Under the pieces are notes generated by a model. The model saw only the letters and a list, made by a program, of their open reading frames with translations. It was not told the origin of the DNA and made no database searches. A program made the translations under genes and the position numbers. Positions 13,474 to 25,600 of a stretch of DNA of 64,000 nucleotides are shown here, in pieces (position 1 is the first letter of the stretch; each line of letters opens with the position of its first letter). This stretch comes from Cichorium intybus (taxonomy: Eukaryota; Streptophyta; Magnoliopsida; Asterales; Asteraceae), in NCBI GenBank assembly GCA_023525715.1, contig CM042012.1, positions 43,170,941-43,234,940 on the forward strand, given 5' to 3'.

Positions 13474-14975
13474 GGGTTTATTTCATAAAATACCCTATAT
13501 TTTCAACCTTTTCTGTTTAAACCTAAAATTTTATTTTTTTTCAAAAAAGACCAAAATTTTGGAGAAACATTTTAATTTACCCCCTTAACCGGTTTTACAG
13601 GTTGTACATATTTTTTTTTTTTTAGAAAAAACCCTAATTTCTTTTTTTTTTTCCAAAAAAAAAACCCTTAATTTAAGTGATTTTTTCACAAAGAAATTTT
13701 TTTCTTCATTTTTGTAATTGACATAACTTTCATATACGGTGTCCAAATTCTACGAACTTTATATCCCTGGAAAGGTCGTAAGTAATACTACAACTTTGCT
13801 TTACTGACTTTTGTTTGAATATGTTCAGATATTTCGCCACACTGACTTGTTTTGTTATAATAGTTGTATCTTTTGCATACGAGCTCCGTTTTCGACGTTC
13901 TATAAGTCGACGGATTTGTAAACACGAATACATCGTGTAATTTATATTATTTAAACCAAAATATTATTTGTATGATTTATCGAATTTTACGCTACTGTAG
14001 TCTATTATTCGAAATTATAGCGTTTTACACTTTTACTCTATAATTGATTCGAAATAGCGTATTGTAGTATTATAACTTCCAATAATACATTAGGAAAGTT
14101 ATGAAAGTTACATTTCAACATATTATCCTAATTTGCGCTCTGGTTGACATTTGTTGACCAAATTTGACGGATGTCAAGACGGGGTCGCAAGAAAGTGACG
14201 ACGTGACACTTATGTGGTTGGAGTTTGAACGGTACAATTTAAACATTCACTAGCGGATGGAATGTGAAAAGAAAAAGCTTACGAAGACAAACAATGAGCC
14301 CGCCATGATCGGCAATACGCTATTTAGGATAATACGTTGAAATGTAATTTTCATAATTTTCCTAATGTATTATTAGAAATTATAATACTACAATACGTTA
14401 TTTCGAATCAATTATCGAGTAAACGATATAATTTCGAATAATAGACTACAGTAGCGTAAAATTCGATAAATTATACAAATAATATTTTATTTTAAATAAT
14501 ATTCATTACACGATGTATTCGTGTTTACGAATCCGTCGACTTATAGAACGCCGAAAACGGAGCTCGTATGCAAAAGATACAGCTATTATAAGAAAACAAG
14601 CAACTGTAGCGAAATATCTGAACATATTCAAACAAAAGTAAGTAAAGAAAAGTTGTAGTATTACTTACGACATTTCCAGGGATATAAAGTTCGTAGAATT
14701 TGGACATCGTATATGAAAGTTATGTCAATTACAAAAACGAAGAAAAAAATTTATTTGTGAAAAAATCACTGAAATTGAGGGTTTTTTTAGGAAAAAAGAA
14801 AAGAAATTAGGGTTTTTTCTGAAAAAAAAAAGTATGTATAACTTGTAAAACCGGGGTAAAGGGTTTAAATTAAAAAGTTTCTCCAAAATTTAGGTCTTTT
14901 TTGAAAAAAAAATAAAGTTTTAGATTTAAACAGAAAAAAGTTGAAAATATAACGGTTTTTTTTTGGAATAAACCC
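13474..14975. mobile_element. Foldback (long-TIR) MULE-like element, 9-bp TSD
   Basis: A 1,502-bp element made of two long inverted arms, about 13474-14131 and 14324-14975, around a roughly 190-bp spacer. The termini are GGGTTTATT and AATAAACCC. A perfect 9-bp target duplication TAAATTTTA lies at 13465-13473 and 14976-14984; 9 bp is the Mutator-superfamily size. No transposase is present. From about 13,740 through the left arm into the spacer the sequence resembles the outer end of the gypsy LTR at about 51,100-51,480, including CTCCGTTTTCGACGTTCTAT and the GTTGAC...TTGTTGACCAAA block. Confidence 0.88.
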
Positions 14976-14984
14976 TAAATTTTA

Positions 14985-16001
14985 TAGTATTAAATCATTT
15001 AACAACATAAAAAATAAACATATTATATATAATTTCTTGTATGGTTTTCAAGCCACAAAACCATCCAAAAGATTATATCAAACAATCAAAACATTGGGGA
15101 AATGAAATAATCCAATTTATCAAGAGAAATCAATTCTCTTTTATTCAAAATCGTAAACTTCATGTGTATACATCAAACACAATATTTCACAATTAGTTTG
15201 TACAAACTAAACCTAATGATTACTTCTTGTGCAAAAAATGATTTTTGTTGTGCAAGAAACATGAACAAGTGGCTTCGATATTACTATTGAATTGTGATAA
15301 CTCGCAAAACATAGATAAACGAAAACGGAAGCATAAACAAAACAAGTATCAAAATCGTAAAAGGATCACATGTTCATTAATTTCTTGCAACAATTCTAAC
15401 CCACACGTATAATATTTGAAGGTACATTTCTTGATGAATGTTAAAGCTTTCTTGGATGACTTGAGAGCCTAAACGAGAACCTCTATAATTGAGTCACACC
15501 CTAAAGTGATGAACCGAGCAATAACGACTTCTCCTTGCTTTCTTATGCTTATACAAACCCCAAAACTGATAGGTTAACTCTCATTTTCTGTGTGCAACTC
15601 TAAGAGATAGATAATTGTCAATAGAAAGAGAATGAGAGTCGTGAGGTAGAGGGTTCAAATTTTAGGTTTTTTTGTATATCTTAAGAAGGGTTGCTCATTA
15701 CCTCTTTTTATAAGCAACTAGAGATGTGGGATGTAATAGTCCTTATCTCCTAGTTTAAGGTTGCTTGAGTTACAAGACAAGATTATCGTCTTGTCTTATC
15801 TAGTTCAACATAATTATCATTTAACCCTCTAAATTATTAGTTTCTAATTAATTTATCATAAGATGGCAAATTAAAAAACTAGTCCCTCATAATTCAATCT
15901 TGTCATTCTATGCTCAAATCATACTACGTGTGTAACACAAAGGACCATGCTAAATATATAAATGTTACTAACTAGTTGTGACAATATACATATTTCTGAC
16001 A
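14985..16001 (-). repeat. Leader remainder and 5' LTR of copia-B
   Basis: Non-coding. The outer LTR border is 16001 (TGACA in plus, TGTCA on the element strand). A TATA-like TATAAAAA occurs on the minus strand at 15705-15712, about 290 bp into the LTR. The inner border, somewhere between about 15,050 and 15,400, could not be fixed because no primer site is recognisable. Confidence 0.5.
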
Positions 16002-17000
16002 GTAAAATGGATCATTGTTTCTAAAGTTTGGCCCCTTTTACATCATCTTGTTACTATATGTTGATTGTTAGATTAGACATGCATGACATCAACAAGCTAT
16101 ATAAGCAGTTGTATAGAGAGTTTGGGAGAAATGGCCTAGGGGGTACTAAGAAGATATTGGACATAAACATATCAATAAGAAAAGCTGTTGGTACTCTAAA
16201 ACTTTCCCAAGCAAAGTACATCATGAATGTTTTTAAAGAAGTTCAATGTGGCAGATGCTAAGGTCGAGAGGATACCTTTGGGAAGTTAGTTAAGACTTTC
16301 AAAGAAGCAATCCCCAAAGACAGATGAGGACAAAAAAGAGATGGCTAAAGTACCTTATGCTTCAACAATTAGTAGTTTGACATATGTTATGGTATGTACT
16401 AGGCCATATATTCCTCACGTAGTGGGAGTTGCGAACAGATTCATGTCCAACCCATGGAAAGAGTATTAGAAAGGAGTCAAGTAAATGTCACGCGACTTAA
16501 AAATAAATTCTAAGGCTGTCTTATGTTTCAAAAGAAAAGGGGCGGTCTTAGAAGGATTTTCTTATGTTGATTTGGGGGCAGTATATATTCGAGAAAGAGC
16601 ATTATCGGTTATGTGTTCATAATTAGATGTACAACAATCGGTTATATGTTTAGGTTAAACAAAAGTGTTTCTCTTTCAACTACAAAAGCATTATACATGG
16701 TGATTTGCAGAAGTAAGCAAAGAGCTTATTTGGTTAAAGAACATCCTATCAGAAATGGGGATGCAACAAGATGATTGTGTATTGCATTACAACAACCAGA
16801 GTATATTTCACTTAGCTAAGAATCCAATGTTTCACAACATGATGAAATACATTCGAATGAGATACCCATTTCCCTAGAGTGTTGATCATGAACTTGCTAA
16901 GCATCATTAGTTCGAAGAATCCATAAGATATTTTCACCAAGGTTGCTACCACTGAGAAGTTGAAGTTGTGTATGGTTTCAATTGGTCTTCCCGAAGTTTG
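16002..17000 (+). pseudogene. pol: copia-A reverse transcriptase and RNase H fragment
   Basis: The old host element resumes. Readable blocks are MLIVRLDMHDINKL, GGTKKILDINIS, LKLSQAKYIMNV, then after frameshifts VPYASTISSLTYVMVCT and an RNase H remnant with SLSTTKALYMV. The YVDD that normally precedes MLIV is missing, replaced by SCYY, so the polymerase is dead. An apparent ORF at 16028-16261 is only one frame of this remnant. Confidence 0.75.
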
Positions 17001-17019
17001 AAGGCGAGAAAAAGTAGAA

Positions 17020-17022
<3 letters not shown>

Positions 17023-17053
<31 letters not shown>

Positions 17054-17065
17054 TGTGTGTGTGTG
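17023..17065. repeat. (GA)n(GT)n microsatellite
   Basis: A compound dinucleotide tract downstream of the copia-A RNase H remnant. About 280 bp of unassigned sequence follows before the TA tract. Confidence 0.9.
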
Positions 17066-17344
17066 ACAGCGGAGTTGCATAGAGATGGAAGACAGAAGTT
17101 CAAGTCGATATAGCCTCCATGTGGAGAACTAGTTTTATTGTAAAAACTTTAAAACTAAATCTGACCATTCAATTAGAAAAGTCAACGTCTGAGATTAAAT
17201 CAGATGTGAATAACTACATTCCATGATTTGAGGAGTAGATATAAACGTGATTTATCTAAACAGATTCAATCTTCACTGTAGATATTTATAATCGAATAAC
17301 CATATTTAGTTCTAAAGTTTTACAACAAAATTCGTTTTCACTTG

Positions 17345-17536
<192 letters not shown>

Positions 17537-18174
17537 CAGTGTTGTAAAACTCGGCCAACTCGAACAAGTACTCGGCCGGGTACTCGGACTCGGCCTCTTA
17601 CTGTGGCGAGTTAGGCCAACTCGGCCAAACAACTCGGAAATCGGTCAAACTCGGTTGTACTCAGGTCAAACTCGGTAAAAATCGGTCTAACTCGGTCAAA
17701 CTCGGTAAAAATCGGTCTAACTCGGTCCAACTCGGCTAAATCGGTCAAACTCGGTAATTTTCACTTTTTTAGAATAATAAATAATTATAATTGTTAATTA
17801 AAATTTTAACATATATTATATATTTAGTTATTTATTAAACATTGTTTAATTTTAATTTTGTTAAATTTAATGTAAATTTGTTAGAGAAACAAAAAACGAC
17901 TAATGGTTAAATGATTACTCTAATATTAAATAATGAATATTGATTTTAGAAATAGTTTAACATTTGAACTTGTATATTTTTATTGATTTTTCCACTAAAT
18001 ATGTTATGAAATTCAATCTAACTTATAATTTTTGACGTATATATAATTTCCTTAAAAATAACTCTATATAATTTATCCAATCCGAGTAATCCCCAAGTAC
18101 TCTCCGAGTAATCCGAGTACTCGCTACTCCCCGATGGACCGAACGAGTACCGAATAACGAGTTCCGCAACATTG
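17537..18174. mobile_element. hAT-type MITE, 638 bp, 8-bp TSD
   Basis: Terminal inverted repeats CAGTGTTGTAAAACTCG and (minus strand) CAATGTTGCGGAACTCG, flanked by a perfect 8-bp duplication ATATGTAT at 17529-17536 and 18175-18182. Subterminal sequence is dense in ACTCGG/CCGAGT words, typical of hAT subterminal repeats. The AT-rich core has no transposase. It inserted into a TA microsatellite. Confidence 0.9.
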
Positions 18175-18257
18175 ATATGTATATATATATTTTTTTTGCA
18201 AGTAGGGATAAATCCTATTACACGGGTACGTAATATACTACAGCCTAGCTAGGTACA

Positions 18258-19089
<832 letters not shown>

Positions 19090-19090
19090 T

Positions 19091-19104
19091 TGGCGCCATC
19101 CGTG
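19091..19104 (+). promoter_or_regulatory. Primer-binding site of the Tat element
   Basis: TGGCGCCATCCGTG, one base after the LTR. The TGGCGCC core is the usual start of primer sites in Tat and Athila gypsy elements. I do not assign the tRNA with certainty. Confidence 0.75.
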
Positions 19105-19145
19105 TTGTGACGCGCAACAAGAAACCACCACCCTAATCTCCGGCA

Positions 19146-20807
19146 ATGACGACTGAAGGACAAACCAGCGACGGTAACATCCCTACAAGTCCCATACGCT
19201 CAATGTTACCGTTAGGCCCAATATCGATAGAAACGCTATCAACAACACCATCACCATCAAGGACTGCCCCACCAGTACCTCCTTTGATCTCCCAAACACC
19301 AGTCACTTCATCGTCATTCCAACAGATTATAACACCCGTACCCTTCAGTACGCCGCCGCCGTATATACCGTTTAGCTACCCTTTCACACCATTTCAAACT
19401 TCAACAGGACCACCAATGTTCACCCCTTCAACCACCCCTTTCCTCCAACCACCCCAACCAGCGGTAGCACCACCATTCACAGGCTTTACACAAGAGCCAG
19501 TAAACACACCCGTTTCATCCTTAGGAGGCGTACCGACCAGCGCGCTCCCTCTGTTCTACACCCAACCGCCAATATATCAACCCATCACACCTCCCATCCA
19601 AACAACAAACAGTACAAACCTGCTTCCCCCTGTAGCATACAAATCCCCGTTCATCAAAGAAATACATGATTACGACATGCCTAACACGGCCAAGCTACCA
19701 CACCTAAAAACCTATAACTGAACAACCTGCCCAGATAGCCATATCGACACTTACGAGTGGCACATGCAATCACTAAAGTTAGACGAACGCTTCTGGTGTA
19801 CACACTTCCCGACGACGCTGGACGGGAACGCCGGCGCATGGTTCAAAAGCCTCGCGCCAGGTAGCATCAGAAACTTTACGGAGCTCAAAGAACAATTCCT
19901 CTCAAACTTCATGCAGTTACGTAAGTATCGGGGAGACATCCGAGAGATCATTGGGTGTAAGCAACTGGAGGGCGAGCCAATTAGAGCATATTTCAAACGA
20001 TTCAACGAAGCAACGCTAAATGTTCCCGGACAAAACGACAACCTGGTGACCGGAGCTTTCACACATGGTTTATTGCCGGGCCCGTTATCAACGAAATTCT
20101 GAGGAAAACCACCAGCTACCCGGCAAGAAATGAAGGAGCGAGTAGAACGTTTCTTACGCCAGGAAGAAGGAACGGCTGCCAAAGAAGCGTACCTAAAAGC
20201 GGCAGCCACTTCCTCATTAAAGTCCAGGGAAAACTACTCACAATACCCGGGTGAGAGACGACAACCTTTCAGAAGAGGCAAACCCCAAAAACCCTACAAC
20301 AACCACTACAGAGACGATCGGAGATACAAGCGAACAGACATCTTAGCGGTGTCCGACAAGAACAAGCAGGCGAAAAGAACATTAGAACGACCAAGAGACC
20401 AATCCAAATACTGCGAATTCCATAAATGCTACGGGCATGACACAGCAGAATGTGCCGTGCTAAAGAAAGAGCTTGACCAGAGAATACAACGAGGAAACCT
20501 AAATGACATCGCCAAATCAATTCGCCCAAAAAACGGTAGAAGTGATGTACTAGCAAAACCCATGGACGCGCCAAAGAAGGGGCCAGAGATTCTAGTGATA
20601 CACAAACACCACCGCAGAGCACGACAACAAACACCAGATGTCGACGAACAACAGATATCCTTTTCCAGCAGAGACAAGAAGCCAGAAGGATGGAGTGGCG
20701 ACGACCCACTCATCATCCAAGCTAGAATACGAGATATCATCATTCACCGCGTACATATCGATAGTGGTAGTGCAGCAGATATCATGTTCGAACATTGCTT
20801 CCGCTAG
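19146..20807 (+). pseudogene. gag: Tat gag and start of protease (three in-frame stops)
   Basis: One reading frame starting at the ATG at 19146 and continuing in frame with pol, but interrupted by TGA at 19719-19721, TGA at 20100-20102 and TAG at 20805-20807. The first 190 residues are Pro/Thr/Ser-rich and disordered. 19722-20102 is the retrotransposon gag capsid domain (WFKSLAPGSIRNFTELKEQF, YFKRFNEA). 20130-20807 holds a basic linker, a Tat-type zinc finger CEFHKCYGHDTAEC, and the aspartic protease motif VHIDSGSAADI (catalytic D-S-G, about 20752-20784). The lack of any frameshift fits recent inactivation by point mutation. Confidence 0.88.
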
Positions 20808-20843
20808 CTGCCGCGGGAATGGAGGGCAGATCTGCGTCCCCCG

Positions 20844-23800
20844 ATGGGAAATTTAACCAGCTTCACAGGGCACAGCGTCATACCCACAGGAATGATCTAC
20901 CTGCCCATCACGATAGATGACGGCCAGCGAAAGAAAACAGTTACACTCGAATTCACAGTAGTACGGGCACCATCAGAACACAACATCATCTTGGGAAGAC
21001 CGGCAGCGCTATACTTTGGCATCGTAGCATCGACACTACACGGTATAATCAAGTTCCCAACGGACGCTGGTGTGGCCTCCGTCCTGGCAACACCGCAGAA
21101 GACACTTAAGTGCTACCAGATAATGCTACCCGCAGATATCGACAGCAAACGAAAGCGCCCAAGAGACGAACCTGAGGAAAGCAGAGAAATAATTCACCAC
21201 GATTATCCAGACCAAAAAATACAAGTCGGAAGCACTTTACCAACAGAGTTACGAAAAAAGGTGATATCCCTACTCCGAAAATATAAACAAGTATTTGCCT
21301 GGGAGCCAGCGGACATGGTGGGAGTAGAAAGAGCAATCATCGAGCACAATCTCAACATTGTACCAGGGTGTAACATGGTCAAACAAAAACGTCGTAGCCA
21401 AGCAGGAGAACGCAACAACGCCATCAATGCAGAAGTCGCCAAGTTAGTAAAAGCAGGTATTGTTCGCGAAGCTTTCTTCCCAACGTGGATAGCCAACCCA
21501 GTCATGGTAAAGAAAAGTGATGGTAGCTGGCGAATGTGCATTGATTACACCGATTTAAACAAAGCATGCCCGAAAGATTGTTACCCACTCCCCGAGATAG
21601 ACCAGAAAGTAGAATCGCTGGAGGGATTCAAGTGGAAGTGTTTCCTAGACGCCTATAAGGGCTACCACCAAATTCTCATGCGGCAAGAAGACGAAGACAA
21701 AACAGCCTTTTACACGGATCACGACACTTTTTGTTACCAGAAAATGCCGTTCGGCCTAAAAAACGCGGGGGCAACATACCAAAGACTAGTCGACAAGGCA
21801 TTCAAAGACCAGATCGGAAGAAACATTGAAGTATATGTCGACGACATGGTCATAAAAAGCCGCGCAGAGCAATCCTTGCTACAAGACATTGAAGAAACCC
21901 TTAAAACGCTTTCCAAAATCCAAATGAAACTCAACCCGGCCAAATGCACCTTCGGTGTGGAAGAAGGAAAGTTCCTGGGATATTACATCACGAGAGAAGG
22001 TATCCAGCCAAACCCGGAGAAAGTAAAAGACTTCGTAGAGATAAAGTCACCAGCATGCTTGCGAGAAATACAAGGACTCAGTGGAAAACTCACAGCCCTA
22101 GGACGCTTTGTAGCAAAGTCAGCAGAGAAAGCCCTCCCGCTGTTCAACACGCTGAAAGGCTGTATTGACAAAAACAATTTTCGATGGACAGACGAAGCAG
22201 AAACAGCTTTGACACGTTTAAAAGACGCAATGAAGTCACTGCCCACGCTAGCGTGCCCAGTCCCAGGGGAGAAGTTATCCATATACCTAGCAGCGTCACC
22301 AGACGCAATAAGCGCAATTCTAACGGTGGAAAGAGAACACCAACAAAGACGAGTATATTTTGTTAGCAGGGCACTCCAAGGGCCAGAACTACGTTACCTA
22401 CAACTAGAAAAGTTAGTCCTAGCTTTGATCTATGCAGCACGCCGACTGAGGCGTTATTTCCAAGCCCATCATATCGAAGTGCTGACAAGCCAACCAATTC
22501 GCCAAATCCTACTGAAACCAGAGAAATCCGGCCGCCTGGCCAAATGGGCCATCGAACTAGGAGAACATGATATCGACTACAAGCCAAGAACGAGTATCAA
22601 GGGCCAAGCCCTAGCAGACTTTCTGGCAGAAATGCCAGAAGAGGCCGAAGCAGCCACAAGTCAACGCCCAAAGCAAGAACCAGACACGCCTCAGGAAACA
22701 TGGATGCTCCACACCGACGGTGCAGCCAGCAAAGAAGGCTCGGGGGCAGGCCTAGTGTTAACAAGCCCAGAAGGCGAAGAAATCACTTACGCACTTAGAT
22801 TCGACTTCCAAACAACCAACAATGAGGCAGAATATGAAGCACTGCTCGCCGGAATGCGACTCGCAAAGGAGAACGGAGTAAAACACCTCCTGGCGCATAG
22901 CGACTCTTTGTTAGTGACCAACCAAATCAATGGAGCCTACGAACTAAAAGACCATCGAATGAAGAAATACGTAGAAGAGGTTAACAGAATCGCAACAACG
23001 ATGGAATTCTTCACAATCAAACAAATTCCACGCGCGGCTAACAGAAAAGCAGATGCGCTAAGCAAACTAGCCTCTGCAGCATTCGACCACCTATCCAAAG
23101 AAGTCCTAGTAGAAGTCCTAAAAGAAAGAAGCATTGATGGCCGGAAAATAGCACCAGTTAGCACAACCACCACGTGGATGACACCTTTAATCGACTACTT
23201 GACACAAGGCCTCCTCCCAACGGACAACGCCGAGGCACGAAAGGTCAAAGTAAGAGCCCCCCAATATGCAATGCGAAACGACACACTATACAGACGCGGA
23301 TACTTAGAGCCCTGGCTAAAATGCATTACCCCAGAGGAAGGAAAGACGGTGTTGGAAGGAATACACGCGGGTGACCCACACGAAGGAGCCAGAGCACTCA
23401 CCGGAAGAACTCTCAAAGCGGGAGTATACTGGCCAGACATCCATGCAGACGCAACGGAAGTAACAAAGAAATGTGTCGCCTGTCAAACTTTTTCACCGCT
23501 CCACCACTCGCCAGCGGCCCCCATGACCAGCATTTCAAGTCCATGGCCTTTTTACCAATGGGGAATTGATATAGTCGGCCCGTTCCCGGAAGCACCGGGC
23601 CGAGTAAAATTCCTCATTGTAGCAGTAGATTACTTCACCAAATGGATTGAGGCAGAAGCCGTCGCCTCAATAACGGGGAAGAACATGATCAAGTTTATGT
23701 GGAAGAACATCCTAACCAGATTTGGCACCCCAAAAATCCTAGTCAGCGACAACGGTTTACAATTTGCGGAAGACCCATTCCGCACATGGTGTGCCGAGAA

Positions 23801-24401
23801 ACTAATCAAACAAAAGTTCACATCCGTCGCACACCCTCAAGCCAACGGTCAGACTGAAGTGTCCAATAGAACATTGGTAGCGGGATTAAAGAAAAGACTG
23901 GGGAAAGCGAAAGGTCACTGGGTGGAAGAATTACCCACGGTACTTTGGTCATACCGTACCACCCCACGAACATCCACCAAGGAAACGCCATTCAGACTGA
24001 CGTACGGCACGGAAGCCGTTTTGCCACCAGAAATCTTCATAGGCAGCCTGCGCACCACGGAATTCGCGGAAGACAACAACAACCAGGACCTCCGCCTCAA
24101 TTTGGATATCCTGGAGGAGAAGCGAGAATTAGCTAATATACGACAAGCATGCTACAAAGCGGCAACAGAGAAGTATTACAACGCGCGTGTCCGAGAGAAA
24201 CGCTTTGGAGTTGGCGACCTGGTCCTTCGAAAAAATGAAGCAAGCCACGCTGAACTACGAGGCAAACTTGGCCCAACATGGGAAGGCCCGTATAGAGTCA
24301 CAGAGGCCAACCCAAAAGGATGCTATGTCTTGGAAACCTTGGAAGGCCGAGCGATACCACGCACATGGAACGTTCAGAATCTCAAACAGTTTCACTACTA
24401 G
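20844..24401 (+). CDS. pol: Tat pol: RT, RNase H, second RNase H, integrase
   Basis: A 1,185-residue open stretch in the same frame as gag. The ATG at 20844 is internal, so the true start is the gag ATG. After the protease C-terminal half come RT (DGSWRMCIDYTDLNKACPKD; catalytic YVDDM near 21835-21850), a first RNase H-like domain, and a second plant-type RNase H (HTDGAASKEGSGAG, TTNNEAEYEALLAGM, about 22709-23050). Integrase follows: zinc-binding HEGA...CVACQ, then WGIDIVGPF, DNGLQF and NGQTEVSNRTL for the D, D and E. It ends with a basic tail. Length and domain order are complete. Functions in cDNA synthesis and nuclear integration; upstream stops should prevent normal expression. Confidence 0.93.
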   Translation: MGNLTSFTGHSVIPTGMIYLPITIDDGQRKKTVTLEFTVVRAPSEHNIILGRPAALYFGIVASTLHGIIKFPTDAGVASVLATPQKTLKCYQIMLPADIDSKRKRPRDEPEESREIIHHDYPDQKIQVGSTLPTELRKKVISLLRKYKQVFAWEPADMVGVERAIIEHNLNIVPGCNMVKQKRRSQAGERNNAINAEVAKLVKAGIVREAFFPTWIANPVMVKKSDGSWRMCIDYTDLNKACPKDCYPLPEIDQKVESLEGFKWKCFLDAYKGYHQILMRQEDEDKTAFYTDHDTFCYQKMPFGLKNAGATYQRLVDKAFKDQIGRNIEVYVDDMVIKSRAEQSLLQDIEETLKTLSKIQMKLNPAKCTFGVEEGKFLGYYITREGIQPNPEKVKDFVEIKSPACLREIQGLSGKLTALGRFVAKSAEKALPLFNTLKGCIDKNNFRWTDEAETALTRLKDAMKSLPTLACPVPGEKLSIYLAASPDAISAILTVEREHQQRRVYFVSRALQGPELRYLQLEKLVLALIYAARRLRRYFQAHHIEVLTSQPIRQILLKPEKSGRLAKWAIELGEHDIDYKPRTSIKGQALADFLAEMPEEAEAATSQRPKQEPDTPQETWMLHTDGAASKEGSGAGLVLTSPEGEEITYALRFDFQTTNNEAEYEALLAGMRLAKENGVKHLLAHSDSLLVTNQINGAYELKDHRMKKYVEEVNRIATTMEFFTIKQIPRAANRKADALSKLASAAFDHLSKEVLVEVLKERSIDGRKIAPVSTTTTWMTPLIDYLTQGLLPTDNAEARKVKVRAPQYAMRNDTLYRRGYLEPWLKCITPEEGKTVLEGIHAGDPHEGARALTGRTLKAGVYWPDIHADATEVTKKCVACQTFSPLHHSPAAPMTSISSPWPFYQWGIDIVGPFPEAPGRVKFLIVAVDYFTKWIEAEAVASITGKNMIKFMWKNILTRFGTPKILVSDNGLQFAEDPFRTWCAEKLIKQKFTSVAHPQANGQTEVSNRTLVAGLKKRLGKAKGHWVEELPTVLWSYRTTPRTSTKETPFRLTYGTEAVLPPEIFIGSLRTTEFAEDNNNQDLRLNLDILEEKRELANIRQACYKAATEKYYNARVREKRFGVGDLVLRKNEASHAELRGKLGPTWEGPYRVTEANPKGCYVLETLEGRAIPRTWNVQNLKQFHY

Positions 24402-24528
24402 AGAAAATGCCAAATAGGCCGCGCCATCAGCATCTATCCAAAATTGTAACCACCGGATGAACAAAGTAATGAATGGAAATTGTTGCTTTCGCTTATACAT
24501 GTTACGAATGAATAAAATGTCGAAAAGG
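24402..24528. other. Short spacer after Tat pol
   Basis: 127 bp between the pol stop and the tandem repeat; no feature seen. Confidence 0.5.
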
Positions 24529-25600
24529 CTCAGCGACTCCTGGTCCTAGTCTTAAAAACCTTAAGGGTGAAATACCCCTTAGCGGACTTAGCGACTCCTG
24601 GTCCTAGTCTTAGCAAGGTTATCCAGGTGAAACACCCTGAAGAAGGCTCAGCGACTCCTGGTCCTAGTCTTAAAAACCTTAAGGGTGAAATACCCCTTAG
24701 CGGACTTAGCGACTCCTGGTCCTAGTCTTAGCAAGGTTATCCAGGTGAAACACCCTGAAGAAGGATCAGCGACTCCTGGTCCTAGTTTTAAAAACCTTAA
24801 GGGTGAAATACCCCTTAGCGGACTTAGCGACTCCTGGTCCTAGTCTTAGCAAGGTTATCCAGGTGAAACACCCTGAAGAAGGCTCAGCGACTCCTGGTCC
24901 TAGTCTTAAAAACCTTAAGGGTGAAATACCCCTTAGCGGACTTAGCGACTCCTGGTCCTAGTCTTAGCAAGGTTATCCAGGTGAAACACCCTGAAGAAGG
25001 CTCAGCGACTCCTGGTCCTAGTCTTAAAAACCTTAAGGGTGAAATACCCCTTAGCGGACTTAGCGACTCCTGGTCCTAGTCTTAGCAAGGTTATCCAGGT
25101 GAAACACCCTGAAGAAGGCTCAGCGACTCCTGGTCCTAGTCTTAAAAACCTTAAGGGTGAAATACCCCTTAGTGGACTTAGCGACTCCTGGTCCTAGTCT
25201 TAGCAAGGTTATCCAGGTGAAACACCCTGAAGAAGGCTCATCGACTCCTGGTCCTAGTCTTAGCAAGGTTATCCAGGTGAAACACCCTGAAGAAGGCTCA
25301 GCGACTCCTGGTCCTAGTCTTAAAAACCTTAAGGGTGAAATACCCCTTAGCGGACTTAGCGACTCCTGGTCCTAGTCTTAGCAAGGTTATCCAGGTGAAA
25401 CACCCTAAAGAAGGCTCAGCGACTCCTGGTCCTAGTCTTAAAAACCTTAAGGGTGAAATACCCCTTAGCGGACTTAGCGACTCCTGGTCCTAGTCTTAGC
25501 AAGGTTATCTAGGTGAAACACCTTGCAAAAGACTCAGCGACTCCTGGTCCTAGTCTCAAAGGCCTTAAGGGCGAAACACTTATACAGGACTTAATGACTT
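24529..25600. repeat. 118-bp tandem repeat in Tat 3' region
   Basis: About nine copies of a 118-bp unit. Each unit is two diverged halves of about 58 and 60 bp that share GCGACTCCTGGTCCTAGTCT. Half A continues with AAAAACCTTAAGGGTGAAAT, half B with AGCAAGGTTATCCAGG. The A-B alternation breaks once near 25,240-25,300, where two B halves are adjacent. The last copies (after 25,500) are degenerate. Tandem repeats in the 3' region are known for Tat elements and can seed satellites. A 72-codon ORF across the repeats is a by-product. Confidence 0.93.

Larger units (their letters stand above)
10908..16001 (-). mobile_element. Truncated Ty1-copia element (copia-B), minus strand
   Basis: A second copia insertion in copia-A. 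Its 5' LTR is at the right, ending at 16001 (TGTCAGAAATATG on the element strand). A leader, gag and protease follow leftwards, and the element stops near 10908 in the pre-integrase block (CLDKTYIW). Integrase, RT and the 3' LTR are gone. The host element is missing the matching interval, so one deletion probably removed both. A foldback element (13474-14975) lies in the leader. A tRNA-Met-type primer site is not visible, so the inner LTR border is uncertain. Confidence 0.7.

Noticed and set aside
20269..23595. Antisense ORFs across Tat gag-pol
   Set aside because: Shadows of the well-supported plus-strand polyprotein with no domains of their own.
25157..25375. Repetitive small protein from the tandem repeat
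   Set aside because: Exists only because one unit lacks a stop; no start context or conservation across units.
24529..25600. Direct-repeat array resembling a CRISPR
   Set aside because: Units are contiguous 58-60-bp halves without unique spacers, in a plant retrotransposon.
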